A stretch of DNA of 64,000 bases from Zingiber officinale (taxonomy: Eukaryota > Streptophyta > Magnoliopsida > Zingiberales > Zingiberaceae), in the NCBI RefSeq assembly GCF_018446385.1, contig NC_055990.1:25097726-25161725 (forward strand), in the 5' to 3' direction. The first letter of the stretch is position 1; each line of letters begins with the position of its first letter. Below, piece by piece: positions 1 to 11,400 of this stretch. The notes under the pieces were generated by a model. The model did not search any database and was not told the origin of the DNA. It worked only from the letters and a program-made list of their open reading frames with translations. The translations under genes and the position numbers were made by a program.

Positions 1-1564
1 TAAACTCATTCTAACTAAGTAAAGATTGTTCTTGCCCTTAAAACAACAACAAAAGATCTATCCAAATATACTAAGGTACCAAGTTGTGCATGCTCATTAA
101 GGAAACTACACTGCTGTTCATGCTCAATTAATAGCAAGGAAGAAAAATCAAGAAAATCAACACTGCAAGCTCAAGGTCGGCTGCTCATTCTCATGCAGTA
201 GCAAAGAAAGGAATTTAAAGATATCAATGATGCAAACTAAAGGGTCGGCTGCTCATGTTCAACTAGTAGAAACTGAAACCACATGTTAAACCTAAACAAC
301 TTATTCATTTATCTCAGATTTCAACAAAACTAGATCTGCACTTGTAAAGGCTGTTCATGTTCGGAATTTACAACAAGATTTCAAAACTGAACTTTCAAAT
401 CAAGGTTACTCAAGCTAATGCATGGCACAAATCCAAATCCGTACCAATCCGATTTGCACAGCAAGGTCACAACAGAAAATTCTAACTCTAACTTGAATTT
501 CTAATTGCAACGCATGAAGGAAATCCAAATCATATGCCTAAACTAATCAATTCATTCCTTTTTCTTTGAGATCCCCGGCAGTAAGCACAAAACCATAATC
601 TTTACAACCTAAAATCCGAAAGTCATGAAAACAAATCAAAGCTCGGAACTACTCCTACTGCAGGTGAGAAGCAACTCACCTTGGTTTGCTTGGGCTTACA
701 ACCGAGAAAGAGATCTAGGGTTTGGATGAAGCTTCAAATCCGGCGATCCTTCTGCGCCCGCGTGCTCCCCTCGACAAGCCGACCTCAAGGAGGTGAAGAA
801 AACCTCTCGAAAACCTTAGCCGGCGCCGGAGACGATCCCTAGTTCCGTCGCTTCTTTCGCCCGAGAGCACCGCCGCGCGCCGTCGCGAGAAGAGGAGAGG
901 AATCGGGAGAAAATGTTTAGTTTTGGAAAAATCAAAACCTAATTCCCTTTAATATATTAGGGTTAAATCCAAAACTATGCTATAACTCTATTCTTCCCTT
1001 ATATAGTTATTAAGAATCTTGTAGCTCAGCTGGTTTGGGCTGGTTTTGCTTAAAGCCCAGCTCATGGGTTCGAATCCCAGCCGCGCACTTTTATTCCCCT
1101 TTTATTCAAAACACTCTAACTATAGCTTAAATATATTCCACCTCCTATGTAATTAACAAAGCTTTCGTAGACCGGTTGGTTGGCTGCGCTTTGACTAAGT
1201 CAGGGCTCGTGGATTCGAGTCTCGGCTGCCACTATTTTCCTTCCTATTTATTCTTATTCCTAACTACTACTTATATACATATTGCTCCATATATAATTAA
1301 CAAAAATCGTGTAGCTCAGCTGGTTGGGCCGGTTTTGCTTGGGTCAAAGGAGCTGGGTTCGAAACCTAGCTTCTACAACCTTTTTATTTTTTTTTTTATT
1401 ATTTTTTTTTAACTTTCTCCTCTCGGTAAAAATACTAAACGGACTCCAAAATTTACATAAAAATACTCTAAAAATTCCTAAAAATCTCTAGAATATTTTT
1501 AAAGTATTTCCAAATATTTTTATGGACTTTTAGAACTTGAAATAGGGAAAATTGGGTCGTTACA
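1..1564 (-). repeat. 3' LTR of element A (partial)
   Basis: This is the right-hand 1.56 kb of the LTR, truncated by the window edge. It matches 6382-7944 with only scattered substitutions and ends in GGTCGTTACA, the complement of the LTR start. It includes three tRNA-like modules (1014-1379). No host gene is seen here; short ORFs over it are fortuitous. Confidence 0.92.
1014..1379 (+). other. Three tRNA-like modules inside the LTR (left copy)
   Basis: Three consecutive segments resemble degenerate tRNA genes, on the strand opposite to the retroelement. Module 1 (about 1014-1088) has the A-box-like TGTAGCTCAGCTGG at 1020 and the B-box/T-arm GGGTTCGAATCCC at 1066. Module 2 (about 1161-1233) has CGTAGACCGGTTGG and GGATTCGAGTCT. 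Module 3 (about 1303-1379) has TGTAGCTCAGCTGG and GGGTTCGAAACCT. The D-stem can pair in module 1 (GCTC/GGGC). The 5' acceptor strand does not pair with the 3' side, so I do not call functional tRNAs. They may be relics of tRNA or SINE sequence, or internal Pol III promoter elements. Confidence 0.65.
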
Positions 1565-1577
1565 ATTCCCCATACCT
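1565..1577 (-). other. Polypurine tract of element A
   Basis: On the minus strand the bases directly before the 3' LTR read GGTATGGGGAAT, a short purine-rich tract in the position expected to prime plus-strand DNA synthesis. Element B has nearly the same tract at the same place. Confidence 0.6.
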
Positions 1578-1579
1578 TA

Positions 1580-2830
1580 TAAAAAGTTCGTCCTCGAACT
1601 TAGAATAACTCTGGATACTTCTGTCTCATACTGTCCTCCCGCTTCCAAGTGACTTCCTCGTGCTTCTGGTTCTGTTAGATAACCTTCACTAGTGGCACTT
1701 CTTTGTTTCGTCCACTATCTGTGTAGGTCTGCTCTCATAACTAAGATCCTCTTGGATCTGCACTGACTGAGGCTGAATCACTTGGCTCGGGTCATGGAGA
1801 CACTTCTTTAGCATGGAGACATGAAATACATTGTGTATTGCTGACATGTCTTGTGGTAAATCCAGCTTGTAAGCTACTTTCCCAATCCTTTCTATGATTA
1901 GGTAAGGTCCTACATAACGAGGACTTAATTTACTCTTCTTGCCAAATCTCATCACTCCCTTCATAGGAGCGACCTTGAGAAAGATTGAATCCCCTACTTG
2001 AATTTCAAGTGGCCTACGGCGTGTGTCAGCATAACTCTTTTGTCTACTCTGGGCAGTCTCAATTCTCTGTTTGATCTTCTGGATAGCCTGAATAGTCTCA
2101 TCTATCAACTCTGTCTGAATGCCCAGTTCTACTTCCATTTCTTTTCTCTCACCTGCTTCTTGCCAGCAAATGGGTGATCTGCACTTTCTGCCATACAATG
2201 CCTCATAAGGAGCTATCTTGATGGTGGCCTAATAGCTGTTGTTGTAGGCAAATTCAGCTAAGCACAAGTACTTGCACTAACTTCCCTTGAAATCTAGTGC
2301 ACAAGCTCTGAGCATATCTTCTAGAATCTGATTTACTCGCTTTGTCTGTCCATCAGTCTGAGGATGGAAAGCTGTGCTGAACTTGAGTTTGGTGCCTAGT
2401 GCAGTCTGAACACACTCCTAGAAGTGAGAGGTGAAGCGCCCATCTCTATCAGAAACAATAGATTTAGGAACTCCGTGAAGTCTGATCACCTCTTTAACAT
2501 ACAGCTGTGTCGACTGCTCTATAGAGTGAGACACCTTGATGGCTAGAAAATGGGCAGACTTGGTCAATCTATCTACTATTACCCATATTGCATCATATCC
2601 ATTTGTAGTTCTTGGGAGACCTGTTATGAAGTCCATAGAGATGTCTTCCCACTTCCACTCTGGTATAGGAAGAGGCTGTAGAACTCCTCCTGGTCTCTGG
2701 TGTTCTGCTTTGACATGGCAGGTACTGACATATTTATCTACATCTCTTTTGAGTCCAGACCACCAGAACCTCTGTTTCACGTCTTGGTACATCTTGGTAG
2801 AACCAGGATGCATGGAATAAGGTGTCTATG
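1580..2830 (-). pseudogene. Element A integrase with chromodomain tail (broken)
   Basis: Retroviral-type integrase, which would insert element cDNA in the nucleus. Visible minus-strand pieces are: the zinc-binding region and first core part (2418-2813, with SMDFITGLP and the second aspartate in VSDRDGRF); the core end with the catalytic glutamate in NQILEDM near 2335; the GPY/F-type C-terminal region (1689-2198, LSPRYVGPYLI, IHNVFHVSMLKK); and a chromodomain end (EEVTWKRED near 1620). Damage: one cysteine pair of the HHCC finger is gone ([10 protein letters not shown], where element B has GTCLTCHRVKAEHQ). In-frame stops, several at positions expected to be tryptophan, split the frame near 2418, 2279 and 2231, and another lies near 1677. 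Not functional. Confidence 0.88.
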
Positions 2831-2992
2831 AGCTTCTTCTAAAATTTTCTTTCTCAGCTCTTCGTCATTGGGAACACAAAGGTGGCTCCCCTGATAAAGA
2901 ATTCCACTGTCTGATACTCGAAACTCTAAATTTTCTTCTTTCTGTATCCCTTGCTTGATCTTTTGGATATCAAGATCTTCACTTTGCTTCTT

Positions 2993-3560
2993 CTATATAT
3001 CCTCAAGCAGGGTTGACTCTGGAGTCAATGCAGAGAGTTGCCCATAAATAATTTCCATTCCAAAGTCTGACAACTCCTTCTGTAGTGGTAGGGCTAATGA
3101 TGAGAAAGACATCAAGGATGCACTGGATTTTTTTTTGCTTAGTGCATCTGCCACTTTGTTAGCTTTTCCTGGGTGTATCACTTTCTTTCACTTCCAACTG
3201 ATGATACCCAGAGCACAGGTCTATTTTAGAGAACACTATTACCCTTTTTAGCTGATCATATAGATCATCTATTCTGGAATGAGAGTACTTGTCCCTAATT
3301 GCTACTTTGCTCAACGCTCTAAAATCTATGCACATTAGCATGGATCCGTCCTTCTTCTTAACGAACAACTCTGGAGTTTCCCGGGATGAATGACTAGGGC
3401 GGATGAAACCCTTGTCAAGTAACTCCTGAAATTGTTCTTATAACTCTTTTAGCTCTGCTAGAGAAATTTGGTACAGAGCTTTTGAAATTGGCTCCACTTC
3501 TCTGTTGAGAGGTAGTCCAGGTAGCCCTTCTGGAAATACTTCTGGATACTCACAGACTAC
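2993..3560 (-). pseudogene. Element A reverse transcriptase/RNase H remnant with internal deletion
   Basis: Minus-strand RT N-terminal half: PLNREVE and ISLAELKEL around 3430-3520, then [19 protein letters not shown] and [15 protein letters not shown] (3159-3368). The frame then jumps, within about 10 bases near 3175, to [15 protein letters not shown], which is normally the end of RNase H. The YxDD catalytic palm motif and the RNase H core are therefore absent. A stop interrupts the segment near 3440. This is a deletion derivative that could move only if supplied with enzyme in trans. Confidence 0.85.
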
Positions 3561-3699
3561 CCGAACATCTTCCTGCTTGGGTCTTTCTTGTTATCTTTGT
3601 CGTTCCAGTTCTGATTACTTGATTGGGTTCTCTGTTTCCCCCTGTCTTGTCTTCTATCTTAACTAGCTTGTGTTGCGTTTGTTGTGCCTTGTTGCTGTT

Positions 3700-4479
3700 C
3701 AGATAGTGCTCACCAATGCCCTGCTGACCAGCTCTTCACCAATCTATGGTCGGTGAGTTTCACTACTCACATTAGGTGTTATTTCTGGTCTCAGCATTAG
3801 GAGCATCAGTCTGACTCGTTCTTTCACTGTACTTACTAACTCTAGGCAAAGGTGAGCTAGCCTGTTAAATCTTTTAACCGCTTCTTCTACTGGTAGGCCA
3901 CCTGGTCTAAATTCTATAAACTGCTCATAATGTTTATTGGTGATCCGTTGGCGGAAGAACTCTTAGTACAACTCTATCTCAAAGTCAACCCATCTCATCT
4001 GGTTGACTGCTCTCTTACTCTTAACTCGCTCTCGCTACATACAAGCATCTCCAGATAGGCAGAAAGTGGCACACTTAATGGTATCAACCTTCTCGACTTC
4101 TGGTCAGTCAAGAAGCTCCATTGTGCTCTCAAATGTCTTGAACCAAGCCTGGGCATCCCAGGGCTCAGTCGTTCCTGAGAAGCTTTCGGTTTCACCCACT
4201 GGATGAAATATGCTTCTTGTCTTTTAGATGCTGTGGCGACTTCCAGGGCAGCTGATGGGACTTCAGTCACCACTGGGATCTCCACATTAATGGTTGGGGG
4301 AATGGGAAGAGCTGACTTCTGATTGGCAATTAGATTGGCAATCACTTGCTGCTGCTCGCTATTTGTCTCTGAAGTGGAGCAACAACTTCAGAGAGAATAG
4401 GCCCAGGAGTTCTGGGCTCTTCGTTCTCCTGAACTTGGTCTTCAGTATAAACGGTACGGGGATGTCCTCTTCTTGACAT
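3700..4479 (-). pseudogene. Element A gag fragment
   Basis: The gag start (ATG at 4479, MSRRGHPRTV) aligns in layout with the element B gag start. A stop or frameshift follows near 4345. The segment 3995-4345 retains a QEAYFIQWVKPKA block like QETYWIQWLRLKP of element B. Homology continues through frameshifts to about 3700 (EELVSRALVS). The CCHC zinc knuckle and protease are not found between here and RT. Confidence 0.75.
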
Positions 4480-4711
4480 CCAATTATGCAGAGGAAAAAG
4501 ACTAAATAGCTTCTCTAACCCTTTCTAATCATATATATATATGGATCAAGAAAGGAAAAACATTAACTTCTATCTTACTTAAGTACTCATAAGCAATTAC
4601 TCTATACTGCAATAATAATAAAGGAAAGCAATAAAGAAAGAACTTAAATACTTTCTTACTTGGAGACGGCAAGGATGATGCTGATGTGTGTGTGATGCTG
4701 GAGAATGGGAA

Positions 4712-4727
4712 CTGCTCTGATACCAAC
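4712..4727 (-). other. Primer-binding site (initiator tRNA-Met), element A
   Basis: Minus-strand TGGTATCAGAGCAG lies immediately inside the 5' LTR (LTR boundary at 4728). It is complementary to the 3' end of plant initiator methionine tRNA, the usual primer for this lineage. It fixes the LTR boundary and the element orientation. Confidence 0.88.
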
Positions 4728-5479
4728 TGTAACGACCACCCTTTTTACTACTACTACTACTAAGAGTGACCGTTACTTATCTACTAACTCTACTTAACCG
4801 GTTTATTAAAAATCTCTAGGAAAACCCTACCGAAAAATTTCGGAAGAATCTCCCCTGTACCGGTGACCATTTCCCATAATACAAACAAATAATAAACCAT
4901 CAGCCACATGCGGCTGGTATAAATACTTCACAACCACGCAGTAATAATATCACAATAACTAAAAGGAAACTATTCTAGCAATAGTAAACAAATAGAACTC
5001 CAACGATAAGACATACCAAACTACAAGTGCGGAATAGACTCAATTACAATCTCAACTTCATCATAGCATTAAAAGAGAACTAAAATAACTAAACAGAAAA
5101 GTCTTGGCAATTTGCCAGCTCATTCTGGATCTCTCCATAGTCCAGCCATCACACACCTTCATCACCACCACCTTGTCGCCTTCCTTGCTAAATCTTTTCC
5201 TTTCCTTTATCTGCAGTAGGAGGAAGTGCAGTCGATAAGCATAAAGCTTAGTGAGCGCTATCTACTCACAAAAACTCGATATGCATGTATATAAATAAAA
5301 ACATGCTAAAACTAAATGCTAACATATAAAGCTACTCATGCTCATATATAGCAAAGGAATCATGCTAACTGAAATACTAAACATTTGTAGTTCATCATGC
5401 TCATAAACCAATAAAAGAAGCATACTAACTGAAATACTAAACATGTATTGTTTATCATGCTTATAAACCAATAAAAGAA

Positions 5480-5565
5480 GCATACTAAACATGTAAAGCT
5501 ACTAAACATGTAAAACTACTAAACATGTAAAGCTACTAAACATGTAAAACTAAACATGCTCATAA
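5480..5565. repeat. 17-bp tandem repeat in element A LTR
   Basis: Unit TAAACATGTAAAGCTAC and close variants repeat about five times. A related, longer repeated phrase around CATGCTCATAAACCAATAAA occurs at 5395-5480. Confidence 0.8.
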
Positions 5566-7394
5566 GAATAAAACTATAACAGCATGCTGAAAGCAAATAA
5601 AACTAAACATGCTGAATAATCTAATAGCAAGAAACAAATAAAACTACTACTGAATGCTTCAAACAACAAGAACTAAACTTTCTAATTCTAAACATATTTG
5701 AAGCTTGTTTCATTTGTTTCAAAACTTATACTTTAATACTTCAAAATAATAATAAACTTCTTTTGGGCCCGGCATTGTACCACTTAGCGCGCATTCTTAA
5801 TAAGAATCGAGGTAGCTAATCCCGAAACTACTAAGATACTTCTAGGCCTTGTGCCTAGGGGCAACTTGGAGCCCATCCCTTGAACCTTGTGTCTGGTACA
5901 TGCCCTTTAAAAGTAAAATACTTTCTTTTTAACTATAACTTCTTTATACTTGCCCTTACTTGGCATTTAAGCAAACACCTTGTGTGCGCTTTTGATATTC
6001 AATCTTCTGGAATTGAAATCAAGTCTAGACCTTAGTCTTTCTTGCTTATAGTTCTTAAAGACAAAAACTCATGCTTATGTAATAGCAAAGAAACTAATAA
6101 TTGCATGCTCAAGATATACTATCTGTAATTAAACAAAAACAAACTGCTTTATGAAAATTAGAGGTTGTTCGTGCTTATTAACTAGCACTGAAAACTTCAT
6201 TCTTGCTGGAATAACAAATAGGAAATCTCATGCTTACTGGAATAAGTTCATACTTCAAAAGAAATCCGAAACTCGACACAAATTATTCATGCTTGTTAAA
6301 ATGCAAGGTACCCAAAACTAAAATACTGATGTTAAGGACTGTTCTTGCTCCTTAAGTGCAAAGACAAGAAAGCTGTAATGCTAAACTCATTCTAACTAAG
6401 TAAAGATTGTTCTTGCCCTTAAAACAACAACAAAAGATCTATCCAAATATACTAAGGTACCAAGTTGTGCATGCTCATTAAGGAAACTACACTGCTGTTC
6501 ATGCTCAATTAATAGCAAGGAAGAAAAATCAAGAAAATCAACACTGCAAGCTCAAGGTCGGCTGCTCATTCTCATGCAGTAGCAAAGAAAGGAATTTAAA
6601 GATATCAATGATGCAAACTAAAGGGTCGGCTGCTCATGTTCAACTAGTAGAAACCGAAACCACATGTTAAACCTAAACAACTTATTCATTTATCTCAGAT
6701 TTCAACAAAACTAGATCTGCACTTGTAAAGGCTGTTCATGTTCGGAATTTACAACAAGATTTCAAAACTGAACTTTCAAATCAAGGTTACTCAAGCTAAT
6801 GCATGGCACAAATCCAAATCCGTACCAATCCGATTTGCACAGCAAGGTCACAACAGAAAATTCTAACTCTAACTTGAATTTCTAATTGCAAGGCATGAAG
6901 GAAATCCAAATCATATGCCTAAACTAATCAATTCATTCCTTTTTCTTTGAGATCCCCGGCAGTAAGCACAAAACCATAATCTTTACAACCTAAAATCCGA
7001 AAGTCATGAAAACAAATCAAAGCTCGGAACTACTTCTACTGCAGGTGAGAAGCAACTCACCTTGGTTTGCTTGGGCTTACAACCGAGAAAGAGATCTAGG
7101 GTTTGGATGAAGCTTCAAATCCGGCGATCCTTCTGCGCCCGCGTGCTCCCCTCGACAAGCCGACCTCAAGGAGGTGAAGAAAACCTCTCGAAAACCTTAG
7201 CCGGCGCCGGAGACGATCCCTAGTTCCGTCGCTTCTTTCGCCCGAGAGCACCGCCGCGCGCCGTCGCGAGAAGAGGAGAGGAATCGGGAGAAAATGTTTA
7301 GTTTTGGAAAAATCAAAACCTAATTCCCTTTAATATATTAGGGTTAAATCCAAAACTATGCTATAACTCTATTCTTCCCTTATATAGTTATTAA

Positions 7395-7760
7395 GAATCT
7401 TGTAGCTCAGTTGGTTTGGGCTGGTTTTGCTTAAAGCCCAGCTCATGGGTTCGAATCCCAGCCGCGCACTTTTATTCCCCTTTTATTCAAAACACTCTAA
7501 CTATAGCTTAAATATATTCCACCTCCTATGTAATTAACAAAGCTTTCGTAGACCGGTTGGTTGGCTGCGCTTTGACTAAGTCAGGGCTCGTGGATTCGAG
7601 TCTCGGCTGCCACTATTTTACTTCCTATTTATTCTTATTCCTAACTACTACTTATATACATATTGCTCCATATATAATTAATAAAAATCGTGTAGCTCAG
7701 CTGGTTGGGCCGGTTTTGCTTGGGTCAAAGGAGCTGGGTTCGAAACCTAGCTTCTACAAC
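7395..7760 (+). other. Three tRNA-like modules inside the LTR (right copy)
   Basis: Same three modules as at 1014-1379: A-box-like motifs at 7401, about 7547 and 7691, and B-box motifs at about 7447, 7592 and 7736. Very few differences separate the copies (for example AGCTGG to AGTTGG in module 1). They lie roughly 180-550 bp inside the U3 start and antisense to the element. Confidence 0.65.
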
Positions 7761-7944
7761 CTTTTTATTTTTTTATTATTATTTTTTTTTAACTTTCTCC
7801 TCTCGGTAAAAATACTAAACGGACTCCAAAATTTACATAAAAATACTCTAAAAATTCCTAAAAGTCTCTAGAATATTTTAAAAGTATTTCCAAATATTTT
7901 TATGGACTTTTAGAACTTGAAATAGGGAAAATTGGGTCGTTACA

Positions 7945-8435
7945 TTAACTCCCTCAAACACTTATTCAATTGAAACAACTTTGTCTTTAGGATGAATTGT
8001 GCATTGCCTATCACCGGGGCTGCCCATGAATCCTCCATAAATTTTAAGAAATCCTTGTGCAATGTCCACATGTTGAGGAATTTGAATGATCTATTTGGGG
8101 GATGGTCCTTGGCTAGCACATGAACAATAGTGTAAGAATGATCCGAAAGACATCTAGGGGTCGTAAATTCTCATATACGCATCAAAATCTGTCATTAGCC
8201 AAAAAGAGTTTACAAGAGCTCTATCCAACTTACAAGAAATATTACCATTTAACTATGTAAGGCGACATCCAACAGACCGAAGATCCACCAAACCACAAGC
8301 TTGAGTAAAAATCTGCATGTCTCTCATTTTATGATTTGTAATCGGAGAACCACCTTGCTTTTCATGAATAGATAGAAATGAGTTGAAATCACCCATGATC
8401 ATCCAACCATCAGAAATAATATCCCAAGATCAGTA
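7945..8435 (-). pseudogene. LINE ORF2 endonuclease, downstream piece
   Basis: Minus-strand translation shows the apurinic-type endonuclease of an L1-like plant LINE: MGDFNSF (about 8381-8400), then a KQGGSPIT-like block, RDMQIF and GLVDLRSVGCRLT. Stops are present. It is the continuation of the endonuclease that starts at 12945 and is separated from it by a solo LTR. Its 3' side is cut by element A at 7944, so the LINE RT would lie beyond the window's left edge. Confidence 0.82.
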
Positions 8436-11400
8436 TGTAACACCCACTAAGCTTTTAAGAATAAATATGGGAATGATGAATTTGCCTTAGAAAAATAATA
8501 AGAAGTGAGTTGAAGTAAAAAGAAATAAAATGAAATAAAAAGAAGTGATGGTCAAGGATTGAACCTTGAACCTCTTATATTATATTTCATAGAATTAATG
8601 GGTAATAACCAGTTGGGATAGGAATAATATGTTGATAGCAAAGGAGGGAAACTCATGATAAAGGTGAGAATAAAAGATAGCCAAAAGGAAACAAGTAAAG
8701 AGCAAGAGAAAGACAACTTGCCTTCCTCCCTTTCTCTCCCTCTTCCTCTTTGATCTTGCCGAAATTTTAAAGAGGAGTTAAGGGGATTCATTCCCCCTTA
8801 TTTTATTATGAATGGTGAGAATAAATGGAAAATAAGATAAATAAAATAAAAATAGAGAAAAAGGCTAAGGGAGAAGGAAAGCAAAAATCAAGTTTGCTAC
8901 CTCTTCCCCCTTAACATAAAAGGGAGCAAGAAAAGAGAGAATTATTTTTCTCTCATTTTCTTTCGCTCATCCTCTCCCTCACCGAGAACACCACAGTCCC
9001 CTCTCCTCCATCTTCAGCCCCAAAGCCAAATTTTTCCCTAAGAAAAGCCTAAGATACAAGGAGGACTTAGCAAAGGAATCAAGGGAAAGGAACTAGAAGA
9101 AGAGGCTTCTTCTTCTTCACCATACCTTAGATCCACAAGCGAAAAAGGATGTAAGCTTCCCCTCACCTGTGGTACAAGGCTTTTATGTGTTTTTTTTTGG
9201 ATTTTATGAGGATCTTAAAACCTAGAAACAAGTTTGAGAAAATTCGGCTAAGAAGAGCTTTCAAAAATCTAGTGATGTTTAACTAGTCTCCACTACATGA
9301 TAGATTTTCTATGCCATGGAAAAGGGTTCTTCTTCATGTTTTTATACCTATATGATGCTTGATCAGAGAAGTACTTAACCCTAGAATTTCGGCCAAAAAT
9401 ATTTTTAAGAGGCTAGGAAAATTTATTGTTTTACCCAACAAGTACAAGGTTCTCCCTATGAAATATTAAGGATCATGTATTAGTTTTCTTGCTTAGAAGA
9501 TATTTGAAACTAAAAGAAAACCCACTCATATGTTTCGGCCAAGAAAGGGTTTAGGGTTAGGAAGACCCTTAAATTTAAATAAACATGCTCATGTGATAGA
9601 ATACAAAAATCTTAAAAGATTTGTATGTTTGAATATTGCTAGAACTTCATGAACTCTTCTTAGGGTTTTTCGGCCATGATGAGATGGATAGCTTAGAAAA
9701 GCTTAAACAAAATTTTAATATGCTCAAGACCTCTGTGATGTTTAGATATGAGAGTTGTCTAATGCCCTCATGCTTAATTAGGGTGTAGAAAAATTTGTTA
9801 TATGACATATGACATGTATGATCACAAGAGTCCAAGTTTGTTCATGAACCAAATTTATATATATGTTTCTTAGTAAATTTTACCATGAAACTTACTTAGG
9901 TTTTTCATGATTTAGGCCACTTAAAAACCTAGCTAAAGAATGGTAGGTTTCGGCCATGAGAAAAAAAAAATAAAAGAAAAAGAGAAAAAGAAACCTAGAA
10001 AGCCTAAGACACAATTCATATGTATGCTCATTATGCTTGTCTTTACACATGCTATGAAACTTGTATGACTTCATATGTTTTATGTTACTTGAAGCAAGTT
10101 TAAACACTGATGAGTTTCTGCCAAGTAGGATTTAAATGACCTAGAGGCCCTAGAATTTAAACCAAAGGTGTTAAAATGCTTCTTATGAAAATATGATAAC
10201 CTATTGATTGTGTCACATGCTTGTATGATTTTTCCATGACCTAAATGGACCTTTGTAAGTCTCGGCCATGGAGGTTTAGATGCCCTAGAAACCCTAGGAC
10301 TTAAATTAATTATGCTCATGTCACCCTACATGAAAAATGATAAGTAGAAAGCCAAGGTTCAATTGCTATATGTTGTTTTATGACCTAAAATGATGCTAGG
10401 GTATGTTTCGGCCATAACTATTGGATGATGCCTTGTATGAATTTATACATAATATTAGTCCAAGTTCACATACTTGTATGCTTGTTTGTAGCCCTAATGA
10501 GAATTTGTTAAAATTTGACCATGACATATGTTAAGGGCTTAAAGAACTTAGGAACTAATTCAAATGTGTCAAATGTGTTTACCTTGTTCCTTGGTAAAAA
10601 TGTTATAAATATGATTTAAAGTTGTCCATGCTTTTATGTCATATGGAACCTTGTTTCACACCTTAAGGTTTCGGCCATATGAAATTAGGGACTTGAGGAA
10701 CTTAGAAACTAAGTTAATCATGTTTATAATGCTTCCTATGAAAATGTTATGATGATAATTTAGGTGCCACATGCTTGGATGTTGTGTTTAACCTAAATTG
10801 AGCCCTAAAGGGTTTCGTCCACAAGGGTTTAGGAAGCTTAAAACCAAGATAAATATGATATCATGTTTCCTATGATAGGATAATCACAAGATACACCCTT
10901 ATGCTTAATATGTATGCTTGTGATTTATGACTTATGATATGATATGCATGCTTTTATGATATGATGTGCTTTGTGCTAAAAATATGCATGCTTATGTTAT
11001 GATATGTGGTTAAATTATGCATGCTTTAATGCTATGTTGAGTGCTTAAAATATGCATGCTTTTATGATAAGCTATGTGGATAAAATATGCATGCTTTTAT
11101 GATAAGCTATGTGGATAAAATATGCATGCTTGATGATATGTTTTATGCTTAAGATATGCATGTTTTTATGATCTATGCCTAAGTGATGCATATCGTTATG
11201 ACATGATGTATGCCTAAGTGATGCATACCTTTATGATATGATGTATGCCTAAGTGATGCATACCTTTATGGCATGATGTATGCCTAAGTGATGCATACCT
11301 TTATGATATGATGTATGCCTAAGTGATGCATACCTTTATGATATGATGTATGCCTAAGTGATGCATACTTTTATGACATGATGTATGCCTAAGTGATGCA

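Larger units (their letters stand above)
1..7944 (-). mobile_element. Element A: Ty3/gypsy chromovirus (Tekay-like), internally deleted
   Basis: Seen: a partial LTR at 1-1564 is repeated almost exactly at about 6382-7944. The right LTR runs 4728-7944, starts TGTAACGACC and ends GGTCGTTACA, and borders a primer-binding site complementary to initiator tRNA-Met. All coding remnants (gag, RT, integrase, chromodomain tail) read on the minus strand, so the right LTR is the 5' LTR and the left one is the 3' LTR. The 3.2 kb LTRs and integrase-proximal chromodomain fit the Tekay/Del lineage. The interior is only about 3.16 kb because zinc knuckle, protease, most of RT and RNase H are missing. The element inserted into a LINE whose sequence resumes at 7945. 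The left target-site duplication is outside the window. Confidence 0.9.
4728..7944 (-). repeat. 5' LTR of element A (complete, 3.2 kb)
   Basis: Begins TGTAACGACC and ends GGTCGTTACA in window orientation. It contains an internal short tandem repeat (about 5480-5565), a GC-rich block near 5760-5900 that recurs in diverged form in the element B LTRs, and three tRNA-like modules at 7395-7760. No ORF inside looks coding. Confidence 0.92.

Noticed and set aside
1014..1379. Genuine tRNA genes
   Set aside because: A- and B-box-like motifs are present, but the 5' acceptor strand does not pair with the 3' side and anticodon arms are irregular, so I list them only as tRNA-like.
1176..1412. 78-aa ORF (and its longer twin at 7557-7871)
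   Set aside because: It lies over LTR tRNA-like modules, has no domain and is duplicated only because the LTR is.
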